Shown here one piece after another: positions 25,997 to 34,586 of a DNA stretch of 64,000 bases. The position numbers and the translations under genes are program-made. The notes under the pieces are model-generated. The model saw only the letters and a list, made by a program, of their open reading frames with translations, did not search any database and was not told where the DNA came from. Source of the DNA: Pseudomonas asiatica (lineage in GTDB: Bacteria; Pseudomonadota; Gammaproteobacteria; Pseudomonadales; Pseudomonadaceae); NCBI RefSeq assembly GCF_040214835.1, contig NZ_CP157874.1, positions 4,282,001-4,346,000 on the forward strand. Direction: 5' to 3'. Each line of letters starts with the position of its first letter. The first letter of the stretch is position 1.

Positions 25997-27694
25997 TCAG
26001 GCGATCTTCTTCAAGCCCTGTTTCTTCAGCTCTTCATCGCGCAGTTCGCGGCGCAGGATCTTGCCCACGTTGGTGGTCGGCAGCGCGTCGCGGAACTCGA
26101 TCTGGCGCGGGACCTTGTAGCCGGTGACGTTGGCGCGCATGTGCTCCATCACCTGTTCCTTGGTCACGGTCATGCCCGGCTTGACCACGATGAACACCTT
26201 GATCACTTCACCGGACTTCTCGTCCGGCACACCGATGGCCGCGCACTGCAGCACGCCCGGCAGGGCCGCCAGCACATCTTCCAGCTCGTTGGGGTACACG
26301 TTGAAGCCCGAGACCAGGATCATGTCCTTCTTGCGGTCGACAATGCGCATGTAGCCGTCCGGCTGGATCACGGCGATGTCACCGGTCTTCAGCCAGCCAT
26401 TGCTGTCGAGGATCTCGGCAGTTGCCTCTTCGCGCTGCCAGTAGCCCTTCATCACCTGCGGGCCCTTGACGCACAACTCGCCCACCTCGCCCAACGGCAG
26501 CTCGTTGCCATTGTCGTCGATGACCTTGCACAGGGTGGACGGCACCGGAATACCGATGGTGCCGACCTGGTTGGCCTCCGCCGGGTTCACCGCAGCCACC
26601 GGGCTGGTCTCGGTCATGCCATAGCCTTCACAGATGGCGCAGCCGGTCACGGCCTTCCAGCGCTCGGCCACGCTCAGTTGCAGGGCCATGCCGCCGGACA
26701 GGGTGATCTTCAGCGCCGAGAAGTCGAGGGCACGGAACGCCTCGTTGTTGCACAAGGCAACGAACAGGGTGTTGAGGCCGACGAAGCCGCTGAACTTCCA
26801 CTTGCCCAGCTCCTTGACCATGGCCGGCAGGTCACGCGGGTTGCTGATCAGCACGTTGTGGTTGCCGATCAGCATCATTGCCATGCAATGGAAGGTAAAG
26901 GCGTAGATGTGATACAGCGGCAGCGGGGTGATGAGGATTTCGCAGCCTTCGTGCAGGTTGGAGCCCATCAGCGCCCGGCACTGCAGCATGTTGGCCACCA
27001 GGTTGCGGTGGGTCAGCATCGCGCCCTTGGCCACGCCGGTGGTACCACCGGTGTATTGCAGCACCGCCACATCGTTGGCCTGCGGGTTGGCCTCGGTCAC
27101 CGGCTGGCCCTTGCCCAGCGCCAGTGCGTCGTTGAAGCGTACGGCACGCGGCAGGTTGTAGGCCGGCACCATCTTCTTCACGTACTTGATCACGCTGTTG
27201 ATCAGCAGGCGCTTGAGCGGCGGCAGCAGGTCGGCCACTTCGGTGACGATGACGTGCCTGACCTGGGTCTTGGGCACGACCTTCTCGGCCAGGTGGGCCA
27301 TGTTGGCCAGGCACACCAGGGCCTTGGCGCCGGAGTCGTTGAACTGGTGTTCCATTTCCCGTGCGGTGTACAGCGGGTTGGTGTTGACCACGATCAGCCC
27401 GGCACGCATGGCACCGAATACCGCCACCGGGTATTGCAGTACGTTAGGCAGCTGCACGGCAATGCGGTCACCCGGCTTGAGGTCGGTATGCTGCTGCAAC
27501 CAGGCGGCAAACGCCCCCGACAGCGCATACAGCTCGCCATAAGTGATAGTCTTGCCCAGGTTGCTAAAGGCCGGTTTGTCGGCAAAGCGTTGGCAGGATT
27601 GCTTGAGTACCGCCTGGATATTGGGGAATTCGTCAGGATTGATTTCCGCCGTAATCCCGGCTGGGTACTTATCCTTCCAAAAATGTTCGATCAT
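25997..27694 (-). CDS. fadD1: Long-chain fatty acid-CoA ligase FadD1
   Basis: 565 residues from the ATG at 27694, preceded by AAGGAG; a longer frame from a GTG adds 13 unlikely residues. The AMP-binding motif YTGGTTGVAKGA, the GYGMTETSP motif, the hinge DRKKDMILVSGFNVYP and the C-terminal catalytic Lys region (GKILRRELRDE) are all present. It activates fatty acids to CoA esters for beta-oxidation at the membrane. It lies downstream of a paralogue on the same strand with 358 bases between them, enough for its own promoter; a 9-bp inverted repeat lies there. The order fadD2-fadD1 is conserved in pseudomonads. Confidence 0.93.
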   Translation of the reverse strand: MIEHFWKDKYPAGITAEINPDEFPNIQAVLKQSCQRFADKPAFSNLGKTITYGELYALSGAFAAWLQQHTDLKPGDRIAVQLPNVLQYPVAVFGAMRAGLIVVNTNPLYTAREMEHQFNDSGAKALVCLANMAHLAEKVVPKTQVRHVIVTEVADLLPPLKRLLINSVIKYVKKMVPAYNLPRAVRFNDALALGKGQPVTEANPQANDVAVLQYTGGTTGVAKGAMLTHRNLVANMLQCRALMGSNLHEGCEILITPLPLYHIYAFTFHCMAMMLIGNHNVLISNPRDLPAMVKELGKWKFSGFVGLNTLFVALCNNEAFRALDFSALKITLSGGMALQLSVAERWKAVTGCAICEGYGMTETSPVAAVNPAEANQVGTIGIPVPSTLCKVIDDNGNELPLGEVGELCVKGPQVMKGYWQREEATAEILDSNGWLKTGDIAVIQPDGYMRIVDRKKDMILVSGFNVYPNELEDVLAALPGVLQCAAIGVPDEKSGEVIKVFIVVKPGMTVTKEQVMEHMRANVTGYKVPRQIEFRDALPTTNVGKILRRELRDEELKKQGLKKIA

Positions 27695-27857
27695 GGAAGC
27701 CCACTCCTTCAGCAACAGCGAAGTTCGATTCACGCGTCGATGCGCTTATTATTGATATGAGATGACGGCTCGTTGCAAACCGGATCATCTGAAAGCGGGC
27801 CGAGAGTAACAGCTTTGCCTGGGGTCGCCTAGAGGCCAAAACAGGCCTCACGGTCAC

Positions 27858-27891
27858 AAAAATGACTCAATGAACAATACAGGTCATTTTT
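27858..27891. promoter_or_regulatory. Perfect 9-bp inverted repeat upstream of fadD1
   Basis: AAAAATGAC (27858-27866) and GTCATTTTT (27883-27891) are perfect inverted copies with a 16-base spacer, 164 bases upstream of the fadD1 ATG in an AT-rich stretch. It could be an operator or a stem-loop in the leader. It does not match the PsrA consensus (GAAAC-N4-GTTTC) I know for fatty-acid control in Pseudomonas. Confidence 0.4.
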
Positions 27892-27955
27892 AGAGTAATT
27901 ATCCAAAATGTCGCAGATCGGGCTATAAATAGCCTGTTAGAGCGGTTTCACGGCA

Positions 27956-28041
27956 TTCGCGGGCTTGCCCGCTCCCACAGGGACCTCACAGGTCTCGAAT
28001 GCTGTGCAGTATCTGTGGGAGCGGGCAAGCCCGCGAAGGAG
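27956..28041. repeat. REP pair (inverted), GGGCTTGCCCGC / GGGCAAGCCCGC variant
   Basis: TTCGCGGGCTTGCCCGCTCCC and GGGAGCGGGCAAGCCCGCGAA face each other about 40 bases apart, between fadD2 and fadD1. Confidence 0.9.
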
Positions 28042-28052
28042 CCAACCCGGTA

Positions 28053-29741
28053 TCAAGCTATGTCGCGCAGCTCCCGCCGCAGGATCTTGCCCACCGGCGT
28101 CATCGGCAACGACTCGCGCAGCACGATGTGCTTGGGCACCTTGTAGCCGGTGAAGTTGGCCTTGCAGTAGGCCTTCAGCTCATCCACGCTCAGCCCGCCC
28201 TCGCGCGGCACCACGAACAGCTTCACCGCCTCGCCGGAGCGCTCGTCCGGCACGCCGATGGCCGCGCAGTTGGCAACCTTGGGATGCCCCATCACCACAT
28301 CCTCGATCTCGTTGGGGTACACGTTGAAACCCGAGACGATGATCATGTCCTTCTTGCGGTCGACGATGCGGGTGAAGCCGTCCGGGTCGATCACCGCGAT
28401 GTCGCCGGTCTTGAACCAGCCTTCCGCGTCCAGGGCCTGGGCCGTGGCCTCGGGCTGCTGCCAGTAGCCTTTCATCACCTGCGGGCCCTTGATGCACAGC
28501 TCGCCCCGCTCGCCCAGCGGCAACTCGTTGCCGTCATCGTCGATCACCTTGAAGGCGGTGCCGGCCACCGGGATGCCCACCGTGCCCAGGCGCGCCAGCT
28601 GGCCATAGGGGTTGGTGCTGGCCACTGGCGAGGTTTCGGTCAGGCCGTAGCCTTCGACGATGCGGCAACCGGTAAGCGCCTCCCAGCGCTCGGCCGTGGC
28701 CTTGACCAGTGCGGTGCCGCCGGAGTTGGTGACCTTCAGCGCCGAAAAGTCGAGCTGGCGGAAGCCCGGGTGGTCCATCAGTGCGACGAACAGCGTGTTC
28801 AGGCCCAGCAAGGCGGAGAAACGCCATTTGCCCAGCTCCTTGATGAAGCCGGAAATATCCCGCGGGTTGGTGATCAGCACGTTGTGGTTGCCGGTGACCA
28901 TCATGCACATGCAGTTCGCGGTAAAGGCATAGATGTGGTACAGCGGCAGCGGCGCGATCATCACCTCCTGGCCGTCCTTGATCAGCTTCTGCCCGTCCGG
29001 CCCGTGCTGCGAGAAGCAGGCCAGCACCTGCAGCATGTTGGCCACCAGGTTGCCGTGGGTGAGCATGGCGCCCTTGGCCAGGCCGGTGGTGCCACCGGTG
29101 TACTGCAGCACGGCAGTATCGTCCAGGCTGAGCGGCACCGGCTTGTGCGACAGCTCGCGGCCCTGGCGCAGCACCTGCTTGAACGACACCGCCTGGGGCA
29201 GCTGATAGGCCGGCACCATCTTCTTCACCTTGTCGACCACGGTGTTGACCAGCCAGCCCTTGGCGGTGGGCAGCATGTCGCCCATCCTGGCCTCGATCAG
29301 GTACTCGATGCCGGTATCGGGCAACACCTCCTGCACGCGCCTGCCGAACATGTTCAGGTACACCAGCGCACGCGCGCCGCTGTCCTTGAACTGGTGGCGC
29401 ATCTCGCGCTCGGTGTACAGCGGGTTGGTGTTGACCACGATCAGGCCTGCGCGCAGGGCACCGAACACGGCGATGGGGTATTGCAGCACGTTGGGCATCT
29501 GCACCGCGATGCGGTCGCCCGGCTTGAGGTCTGTGTGCTGCTGCAACCAGGCGGCGAAGGCCGCCGAGTGGCGCTCCAGCTCCGCGTAGGTCAGGGTCAC
29601 GCCCAGGTTGCTGAAGGCCGGGCGGTCGGCGAAACGTTTGCAGGAGCGCTCGAACACCTCGACGACCGAGGTGTAGGCATTGATGTCGATGGTGGAAGGC
29701 ACGCCCGCCGGGCGCTTGTCATTCCAGAAGTCGGCTTGCAT
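28053..29741 (-). CDS. fadD2: Long-chain fatty acid-CoA ligase FadD2
   Basis: 562 residues, a paralogue of the neighbouring FadD1 with the same motifs (YTGGTTGLAKGA, GYGLTETSP, DRKKDMIIVSGFNVYP, GKILRRELRD). The two differ most in the middle third (residues 150-250) and at the C-terminus. In P. putida and P. aeruginosa the second ligase is generally the less active or differently specific one. The gene is divergent from an alpha/beta hydrolase gene, sharing a 219-base promoter region. It ends 12 bases before a REP pair. Confidence 0.92.
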   Translation of the reverse strand: MQADFWNDKRPAGVPSTIDINAYTSVVEVFERSCKRFADRPAFSNLGVTLTYAELERHSAAFAAWLQQHTDLKPGDRIAVQMPNVLQYPIAVFGALRAGLIVVNTNPLYTEREMRHQFKDSGARALVYLNMFGRRVQEVLPDTGIEYLIEARMGDMLPTAKGWLVNTVVDKVKKMVPAYQLPQAVSFKQVLRQGRELSHKPVPLSLDDTAVLQYTGGTTGLAKGAMLTHGNLVANMLQVLACFSQHGPDGQKLIKDGQEVMIAPLPLYHIYAFTANCMCMMVTGNHNVLITNPRDISGFIKELGKWRFSALLGLNTLFVALMDHPGFRQLDFSALKVTNSGGTALVKATAERWEALTGCRIVEGYGLTETSPVASTNPYGQLARLGTVGIPVAGTAFKVIDDDGNELPLGERGELCIKGPQVMKGYWQQPEATAQALDAEGWFKTGDIAVIDPDGFTRIVDRKKDMIIVSGFNVYPNEIEDVVMGHPKVANCAAIGVPDERSGEAVKLFVVPREGGLSVDELKAYCKANFTGYKVPKHIVLRESLPMTPVGKILRRELRDIA

Positions 29742-29845
29742 TTATTATTGTTCCTCTGCCTGGACCTGCTGTAAGTCCTGTAGTCCTTTCACCTGCCCGC
29801 TTGAAAGCGAAAAGGCGTTGATCCGACGTTAGCAGGTAAGCCCAA

Positions 29846-29870
29846 GGCGGCATATACGCCAAGTGCCGCC
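29846..29870. promoter_or_regulatory. Inverted repeat in the fadD2/hydrolase divergent promoter region
   Basis: GGCGGCA (29846-29852) and TGCCGCC (29864-29870) form a perfect 7-bp inverted repeat with an 11-base spacer, about 105 bases from the fadD2 start and 91 bases from the hydrolase start. Possible shared operator; GC-rich background makes chance occurrence more likely. Confidence 0.3.
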
Positions 29871-29960
29871 ATTAACATTGTGAATCTTATTTGTGCCCTT
29901 CCTGCAATCCGGTCGGTTGTGCATACACTGTTCGGGTACCTGTGCGCACAAGGACCCGCC

Positions 29961-30905
29961 ATGCCTCACGACGCCTTCTGGCTGCCCGCCAGCGAGCACT
30001 GCAGCCTGTACGTGCACCAATGGTTGCCGGCCACACCAGTAAAAGCCGTGGTGTTGCTGGCCCATGGCATGGCCGAGCATGCCGGGCGCTACCAGCACCT
30101 GGGCCATGCCTTGAGCGAGGCCGGCTTCGCCCTGTTCGCCGCCGACCAGCGCGGCCATGGGCGCACCGCCGAACTGGGCAACCTCGGCCTGTTCGCCCGC
30201 CATCATGGCTGGAATGCCGTGGTCAACGATCTCGGGCTGCTGGCCCAGCACATCGGCCAGCAATACCCGTGCACGCCGCTGTTCCTGTTCGGCCACAGCA
30301 TGGGCAGCTACATCGCCCAGGCCTACCTGTTGCACCACAGTGGCAGCCTGCATGGGGCGATCCTCAGCGGCTCCAACTACCAGCCGGCAGCGCTGTACCA
30401 CGTGGCGCGGCTGATTGCCCGGCTGGAAGCCTGGCGCCAGGGGCCGCTGGGCAAGAGCGCACTGATCGAGTGGTTGTCGTTCGGCTCGTTCAACAAGGCC
30501 TTCAAGCCCAACCGCACGGCGTTCGACTGGCTCAGCCGCGACCCGGCGCAGGTCGACCTGTACGTCAACGACCCGCTTTGCGGCTTTCGCTGCAGCAACC
30601 AGTTGTGGCTCGACCTGCTGCAAGGCTTGGCGCAGATCAGCCAGCCGAGTAACCTCGCGCAGATCGATCCGAACCTGCCGCTGCTAGTAATCGGTGGTGA
30701 ATGTGATCCGGTCAGTGCCGGCAAGCGTCTCACCCACCTGGCCGACGCCCTGCGCGCGACCGGCAATCGACATGTACAGCTGCGCGTCTATCCTGAGGCG
30801 CGGCACGAAGTACTCAACGAAACCAACCGTGACGAGGTCACCGCCGATATTCTCGGCTGGCTTGAACAGGCGCTGGCTCTTGGCCGCCCTGTGCGCAGTG
30901 AATGA
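29961..30905 (+). CDS. Alpha/beta hydrolase of the monoacylglycerol lipase/lysophospholipase type
   Basis: 314 residues from the ATG at 29961, which has AAGGA seven bases upstream; earlier in-frame starts are not supported. The motif LLAHGMAEHAGRY and the nucleophile elbow GHSMGS are typical of serine-aminopeptidase-S33/lysophospholipase-like proteins. The acid lies in GGECDPVS and the His in PEARHEVLNE. The enzyme probably releases fatty acids from glycerides or lysolipids, which suits its place between fadD2 and the enoyl-CoA hydratase gene. No signal peptide. Confidence 0.88.
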   Translation: MPHDAFWLPASEHCSLYVHQWLPATPVKAVVLLAHGMAEHAGRYQHLGHALSEAGFALFAADQRGHGRTAELGNLGLFARHHGWNAVVNDLGLLAQHIGQQYPCTPLFLFGHSMGSYIAQAYLLHHSGSLHGAILSGSNYQPAALYHVARLIARLEAWRQGPLGKSALIEWLSFGSFNKAFKPNRTAFDWLSRDPAQVDLYVNDPLCGFRCSNQLWLDLLQGLAQISQPSNLAQIDPNLPLLVIGGECDPVSAGKRLTHLADALRATGNRHVQLRVYPEARHEVLNETNRDEVTADILGWLEQALALGRPVRSE

Positions 30906-30939
30906 CAGCCGCCCTCGCCTACCGCTTAAGGAAGCCCCG

Positions 30940-31410
30940 ATGTCCCAGGTCACCAACACGCCTTACGAAGCCCTCGAAGTCGGCCAGAAGGCCGAGTACA
31001 AGAAGTCCGTCGAAGAACGCGACATCCAGTTGTTCGCCGCGATGTCCGGTGACCACAACCCGGTACACCTGGACGCCGAGTTCGCTGCCAAGAGCATGTT
31101 CCGCGAGCGCATTGCCCACGGCATGTTCAGCGGCGCGCTGATCAGTGCTGCAGTGGCCTGCACCCTGCCTGGCCCTGGCACCATCTACCTGGGCCAGCAA
31201 ATGAGCTTCCAGAAGCCGGTGAAAATTGGCGATACCCTGACCGTGCGCCTGGAAATCCTGGAGAAGCTGCCCAAGTTCAAGGTGCGCATCGCCACCAATG
31301 TGTACAACCAGAATGATGAGCTGGTGGTCCAGGGCGAGGCCGAGATCCTCGCACCGCGCAAGCAGCAGACCGTCGAGCTGGTGTCGCCGCCGAATTTTGT
31401 GGCTAGCTGA
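30940..31410 (+). CDS. phaJ: (R)-specific enoyl-CoA hydratase (MaoC-like, PhaJ type)
   Basis: 156 residues. The hydratase-2 motif AMSGDHNPVHLD carries the catalytic Asp and His; HGMFSGALIS and LGQQMSFQKPVKIGD are typical of the hot-dog fold. PhaJ proteins hydrate beta-oxidation enoyl-CoA to (R)-3-hydroxyacyl-CoA, the monomer for polyhydroxyalkanoate synthesis. The gene follows the hydrolase gene by 34 bases on the same strand, with AAGGAAG before the ATG, so the two are an operon. Its position beside fadD1/fadD2 matches the P. aeruginosa PA3302 (phaJ1) locus as I recall it. Confidence 0.88.
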   Translation: MSQVTNTPYEALEVGQKAEYKKSVEERDIQLFAAMSGDHNPVHLDAEFAAKSMFRERIAHGMFSGALISAAVACTLPGPGTIYLGQQMSFQKPVKIGDTLTVRLEILEKLPKFKVRIATNVYNQNDELVVQGEAEILAPRKQQTVELVSPPNFVAS

Positions 31411-31426
31411 AGATTGATGCAGGCAG

Positions 31427-31528
31427 TACCGGCCCTTTCGCGGGTAAACCCGCTCCCACATGGACCTCACAGCATCAAGCCGTGACGCAATCCTGTGGGA
31501 GCGGGTTTACCCGCGAAGAGGTCGGCGC
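31427..31528. repeat. REP pair (inverted)
   Basis: GGCCCTTTCGCGGGTAAACCC and GGGTTTACCCGCGAAGAGGTC face each other about 40 bases apart, between the convergent phaJ and sigma factor genes. Confidence 0.9.
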
Positions 31529-31536
31529 AGCCAACA

Positions 31537-32775
31537 TCATTCGATAGCCTGCAACCGCCGCTCGATATGCCTGCGCTCCGGCTCCTGCCGGGTCAGCGCC
31601 AGCGCCTGCCGCCAGGCCGCCCGGGCCTCTTCCATATGCCCCAGCTGGTAATGCAGCTCACCCCGCGTCGCATGCGCCAGGTGATAGTCCAGCAACTCTC
31701 CCCTCGCCAGAATCCCTTCGACTTCCCGCAGCCCAGCCTCCGGTCCATCCCGCTTCGCCACCGCCACAGCCCTGTTCAGTTCTACCACTGCTGACGGCCA
31801 ATGCCGCTGCAGCACGTCATACAGCCCGACGATCTCCGCCCAGTCGGTCGCTTCGGCTGTCGCCGCTTCGGCATGCACCGCCGCAATCGCCGCCTGCACG
31901 GTATAGGCACCGAATGCCCGGCTTTGCAGGGCCTGGCGCACCAGTTCGCAGCCTTCGGCAATGCGTTGCCGGTCCCACAGGCTACGGTCCTGCTGCTCCA
32001 GCAACACCAGGTTGCCCCGGCCATCGGTACGCGCGCGCTGCCGGGACGCCTGCAGCAACATCAGGGCCAGCAGGCCGACCGCCTCCGGGTCGGGCAGCAA
32101 CTGCACCAGCAGGCGCGCCAGGCGAATGGCTTCATCGCTCAGCTCCTGCTGCAACAGCGCCTCGCCCGACGACGCCGAATAGCCCTCGTTGAACACCAGG
32201 TAGATCACCCGCAGCACACTCTCCAGGCGCTCGGGCAGTTCGTTCAGCTCCGGCACCTGATAAGGGATGCCGGCATCGCGGATCTTGGCCTTGGCGCGCA
32301 CGATACGCTGGGCGATGGTGGCCGGGCTCTGCAGGAAAGCACGGGCGATCTGCTCGGTGGTCAGGTCGCAGACTTCACGCAGGGTCAGCGGCACCTGGGC
32401 ATCGGCGGACAAGGCCGGGTGGCAGCAGGTGAAGATCAGCCGCAGGCGGTCGTCGGCCAGCAGTTCTTCTTCGCTGGGGTCCTGCGCCTGGCCATCGAGC
32501 AGCATGCTCAGGTCCGCCTGGGAACGGTCGAATCGGGCGCGTCGGCGCAGCGCATCGATGGCCTTGAAGCGGCCGGTGGACACCAGCCACGCCCGCGGGT
32601 TATCGGGGATACCGTCGCGCTGCCAGCGCTCGACGGCGATGAAGAAGGCATCGTGCATGGCCTCCTCGGCCAGGTCGAAATCACCCAGCAGGCGGATCAG
32701 CGTCGCCAGGATGCGCCGTGACTCGCTCCGGTAGACCGCCTCGACCTCGGCGCGCACCTGCGCCAGTGCCGTCAT
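31537..32775 (-). CDS. ECF42-type RNA polymerase sigma factor with C-terminal extension
   Basis: 412 residues from the ATG at 32775. Sigma-2 spans about residues 10-80 (LLGDFDLAEEAMHDAFF, PRAWLVSTGRFKAIDALRR). Sigma-4 lies around residues 110-170 (LTLREVCDLTTEQIARAFL, TIAQRIVRAKAKIR). A long helical extension of about 220 residues follows, with TPR-like helices near the end (LLDYHLAHATRGELHYQLGHMEEARAAW). This extension and the neighbouring YCII (DGPF) gene are the signature of group ECF42, which has no anti-sigma factor and is thought to be controlled through its extension. Its start overlaps the stop of the AHSA1 gene by one base (TGATG). Confidence 0.92.
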   Translation of the reverse strand: MTALAQVRAEVEAVYRSESRRILATLIRLLGDFDLAEEAMHDAFFIAVERWQRDGIPDNPRAWLVSTGRFKAIDALRRRARFDRSQADLSMLLDGQAQDPSEEELLADDRLRLIFTCCHPALSADAQVPLTLREVCDLTTEQIARAFLQSPATIAQRIVRAKAKIRDAGIPYQVPELNELPERLESVLRVIYLVFNEGYSASSGEALLQQELSDEAIRLARLLVQLLPDPEAVGLLALMLLQASRQRARTDGRGNLVLLEQQDRSLWDRQRIAEGCELVRQALQSRAFGAYTVQAAIAAVHAEAATAEATDWAEIVGLYDVLQRHWPSAVVELNRAVAVAKRDGPEAGLREVEGILARGELLDYHLAHATRGELHYQLGHMEEARAAWRQALALTRQEPERRHIERRLQAIE

Positions 32776-33260
32776 CAGTCGGGCATCCGCTGGGTCACCA
32801 CCTCCACCAGGCGGTCCATGCTTTCTCCCCAACCCTGGTGGAAGCCCATTTCCTCATGGGCGCGGCAATCGGCGGCATTCCAGTGCCAAGCGCGGGCGGT
32901 GTAGCGGGTTTTGCCCTGCTCCTCGTCAAAACTGATCACGGCAGTCATGAAGGCCTTGTCCGAAGGTACCCAGCCTGGGCCGAAGGCATCGGTGAACACC
33001 AGCCGCCGCGGCGCGGCGATCTCCAGGAACACGCCTTGGTTCGGGTACTCGCTGCCATCCGGCGCCCGCATCAGGGTGCGGAACAGGCCGCCGATCCACA
33101 ACTGTATCTCGCACTCCGGGGTGGTCATGCCGTGCGGCCCCCACCACTGCATCAGCCACTGGGGATCGGTCCAGGCGCGGAACACCTTGGCCGGTGGCGC
33201 GTCGATCAGGCGGCTAATGGACAACTCGTGTTGCGCTTGCGCGGGGTGTGCAAGGCTCAT
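32775..33260 (-). CDS. AHSA1/SRPBCC-domain protein
   Basis: 161 residues with the START-like AHSA1 fold: LSISRLIDAPPAKVFRAWTD at the N-terminus, WWGPHGM, and a C-terminal helix with GWGESMDRLVEV. Such proteins have a hydrophobic cavity but no common enzyme activity. It ends on the start codon of the ECF42 sigma gene (TGATG) and follows the YCII gene by 21 bases, so it belongs to the same operon. Function unknown. Confidence 0.88.
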   Translation of the reverse strand: MSLAHPAQAQHELSISRLIDAPPAKVFRAWTDPQWLMQWWGPHGMTTPECEIQLWIGGLFRTLMRAPDGSEYPNQGVFLEIAAPRRLVFTDAFGPGWVPSDKAFMTAVISFDEEQGKTRYTARAWHWNAADCRAHEEMGFHQGWGESMDRLVEVVTQRMPD

Positions 33261-33281
33261 GCTGGTAGGTCTCCATTGCTG

Positions 33282-33626
33282 TCAGGGTTGCAGTTCGCGC
33301 ACCGGCCGCACCTCGACACTGCCGACCCGCGCGGCGGGGATGCCCTTGGCGATGTTCAGCGCCTCGTTCAGGTCACGGGCTTCCACCAGGTAGAAGCCCG
33401 CCAGTTGCTCCTTGGTCTCGGCGAACGGGCCGTCGGTCAGGCTCATGTGCCCGTTGCGCATGCGCACTGTGGTGGCAGTCTGCACCGGCTTCAGCGCCTC
33501 GGCCGCCAGCATTCGCCCGGAGCCTTGGATGGATTCGGCATACGCCATGCATTCGGCGTCTTCCGGGCTGTCGGGCAGGCTGTGCAGCAGCCCCTCGTCA
33601 CAATAGACCAGGCACAGGTATTTCAT
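33282..33626 (-). CDS. YCII-related (DGPF) protein
   Basis: 114 residues. The start MKYLCLVYCDEG and the motif DGPFAETKEQLAGFYLVEA identify the DGPF/YCII family typical of ECF42 loci. The ATG at 33626 has GGAGGCGACC before it; upstream in-frame codons belong to shadow sequence. The family has a ferredoxin-like fold with a His/Asp pair in some members; here the biochemical role is unknown. It lies between the SnoaL-like and AHSA1 genes in one operon with the sigma factor. Confidence 0.92.
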   Translation of the reverse strand: MKYLCLVYCDEGLLHSLPDSPEDAECMAYAESIQGSGRMLAAEALKPVQTATTVRMRNGHMSLTDGPFAETKEQLAGFYLVEARDLNEALNIAKGIPAARVGSVEVRPVRELQP

Positions 33627-33670
33627 GGTCGCCTCCAGGGCATTGGCAAAGTGCGTTTGGCGATAACGGC

Positions 33671-34096
33671 TCAGGGCTTGAGATCGAACAGGGCTTTCTG
33701 GGTTTCCATGTCGAATGGCGCCGACCAGTGTTCGTGGATTACCTGCCACTGGCCACCTTGACGACGATAGCCCACGGTGGCGCGCATGAAGCCGCACTGG
33801 CTTTCGTTGTCCGCAGGGCCACAGCGGTTCAGCCAGTGGGCCAGGGCCAGGTCGCCAGCGGCATGCACGGTAAGTTCGGCGAATTCGAAAACCATCGGGC
33901 CGGGGCACATGCCCATGCACATTTCCCAGTGCGCCTGGTAGGTTGCCTTGCCTTTGAATTGCAGGGCCTGGATGGCATCGAAGGCGACAATATCGTCGGC
34001 ATAGGGAGCGACGATGTTGGGGATGTCGCGGTCGCGCACGGCCTGCATCCAGCGCTCGATCAATTGGCGGATCTCGGTTTCGGCTGCGGTGCTCAT
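33671..34096 (-). CDS. SnoaL-like/NTF2-fold protein
   Basis: 141 residues from the ATG at 34096, preceded by GGAGGAACCC. The sequence shows the NTF2-like pattern: an N-terminal helix (ETEIRQLIERWMQAVRDRD), the block YADDIVAFDAI, and strands ending in WQVIHEHWSAP. Members are often predicted steroid isomerase or ketosteroid-like proteins. It is the first gene of the minus-strand ECF42 operon, 44 bases ahead of the YCII gene. Role unknown. Confidence 0.88.
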   Translation of the reverse strand: MSTAAETEIRQLIERWMQAVRDRDIPNIVAPYADDIVAFDAIQALQFKGKATYQAHWEMCMGMCPGPMVFEFAELTVHAAGDLALAHWLNRCGPADNESQCGFMRATVGYRRQGGQWQVIHEHWSAPFDMETQKALFDLKP

Positions 34097-34253
34097 CGGG
34101 GGTTCCTCCGACAGGTCATGGGTGATTGGGCACGGGGTGCAACGTGCTCTCAACTATTGGTCGAACGGGAACTGGAGGAATCGACAGGCAACGGAAACTA
34201 TTCTGCATGAGTAATTGCAGAATACCCGCGTGAAACAACGAAAGCAGGCTTGT

Positions 34254-34586
34254 TCAGGCCATTGCGGCTTGTTCGAAGACCTCGTCGGCCCACTGGTTGA
34301 GGCTTTTGCCGGCAGCACGGGCAGCAACACTCGCGGCAGCATGAACTTCGGGCCGGATACGCAGCATTACTTTGCCCGAGGCAGGTTTTTCCGGCGCAAT
34401 GCCCTGCTCTGCGCAATCGGCCAGGTAATCTTCCAGCGCATTGCGAAACGCCTCATGCAACTCGGGCACCGAGCTTGCGTGAAAACTGATGATGTCACGC
34501 ATACCAAGCACACGGCCGACGAAGATATCGTCACGCGCGTCGTACTCGATACGGGCGGCGTAGCCTTTGTAGCGCATGCAACTCAT
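34254..34586 (-). CDS. hicB: HicB-type antitoxin
   Basis: 110 residues. The N-terminal HicB fold (YKGYAARIEYDARDDIFVG, ISFHASSVPELHEAFRNALEDY) is followed by a ribbon-helix-helix-like C-terminus (VMLRIRPEVHAAASVAARAAGKSLNQW) for DNA binding and autorepression. It overlaps the stop of the upstream hicA by four bases (ATGA). The antitoxin should mask the HicA mRNA-interferase. The frame could also start at the second Met, three codons in. Confidence 0.9.
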   Translation of the reverse strand: MSCMRYKGYAARIEYDARDDIFVGRVLGMRDIISFHASSVPELHEAFRNALEDYLADCAEQGIAPEKPASGKVMLRIRPEVHAAASVAARAAGKSLNQWADEVFEQAAMA

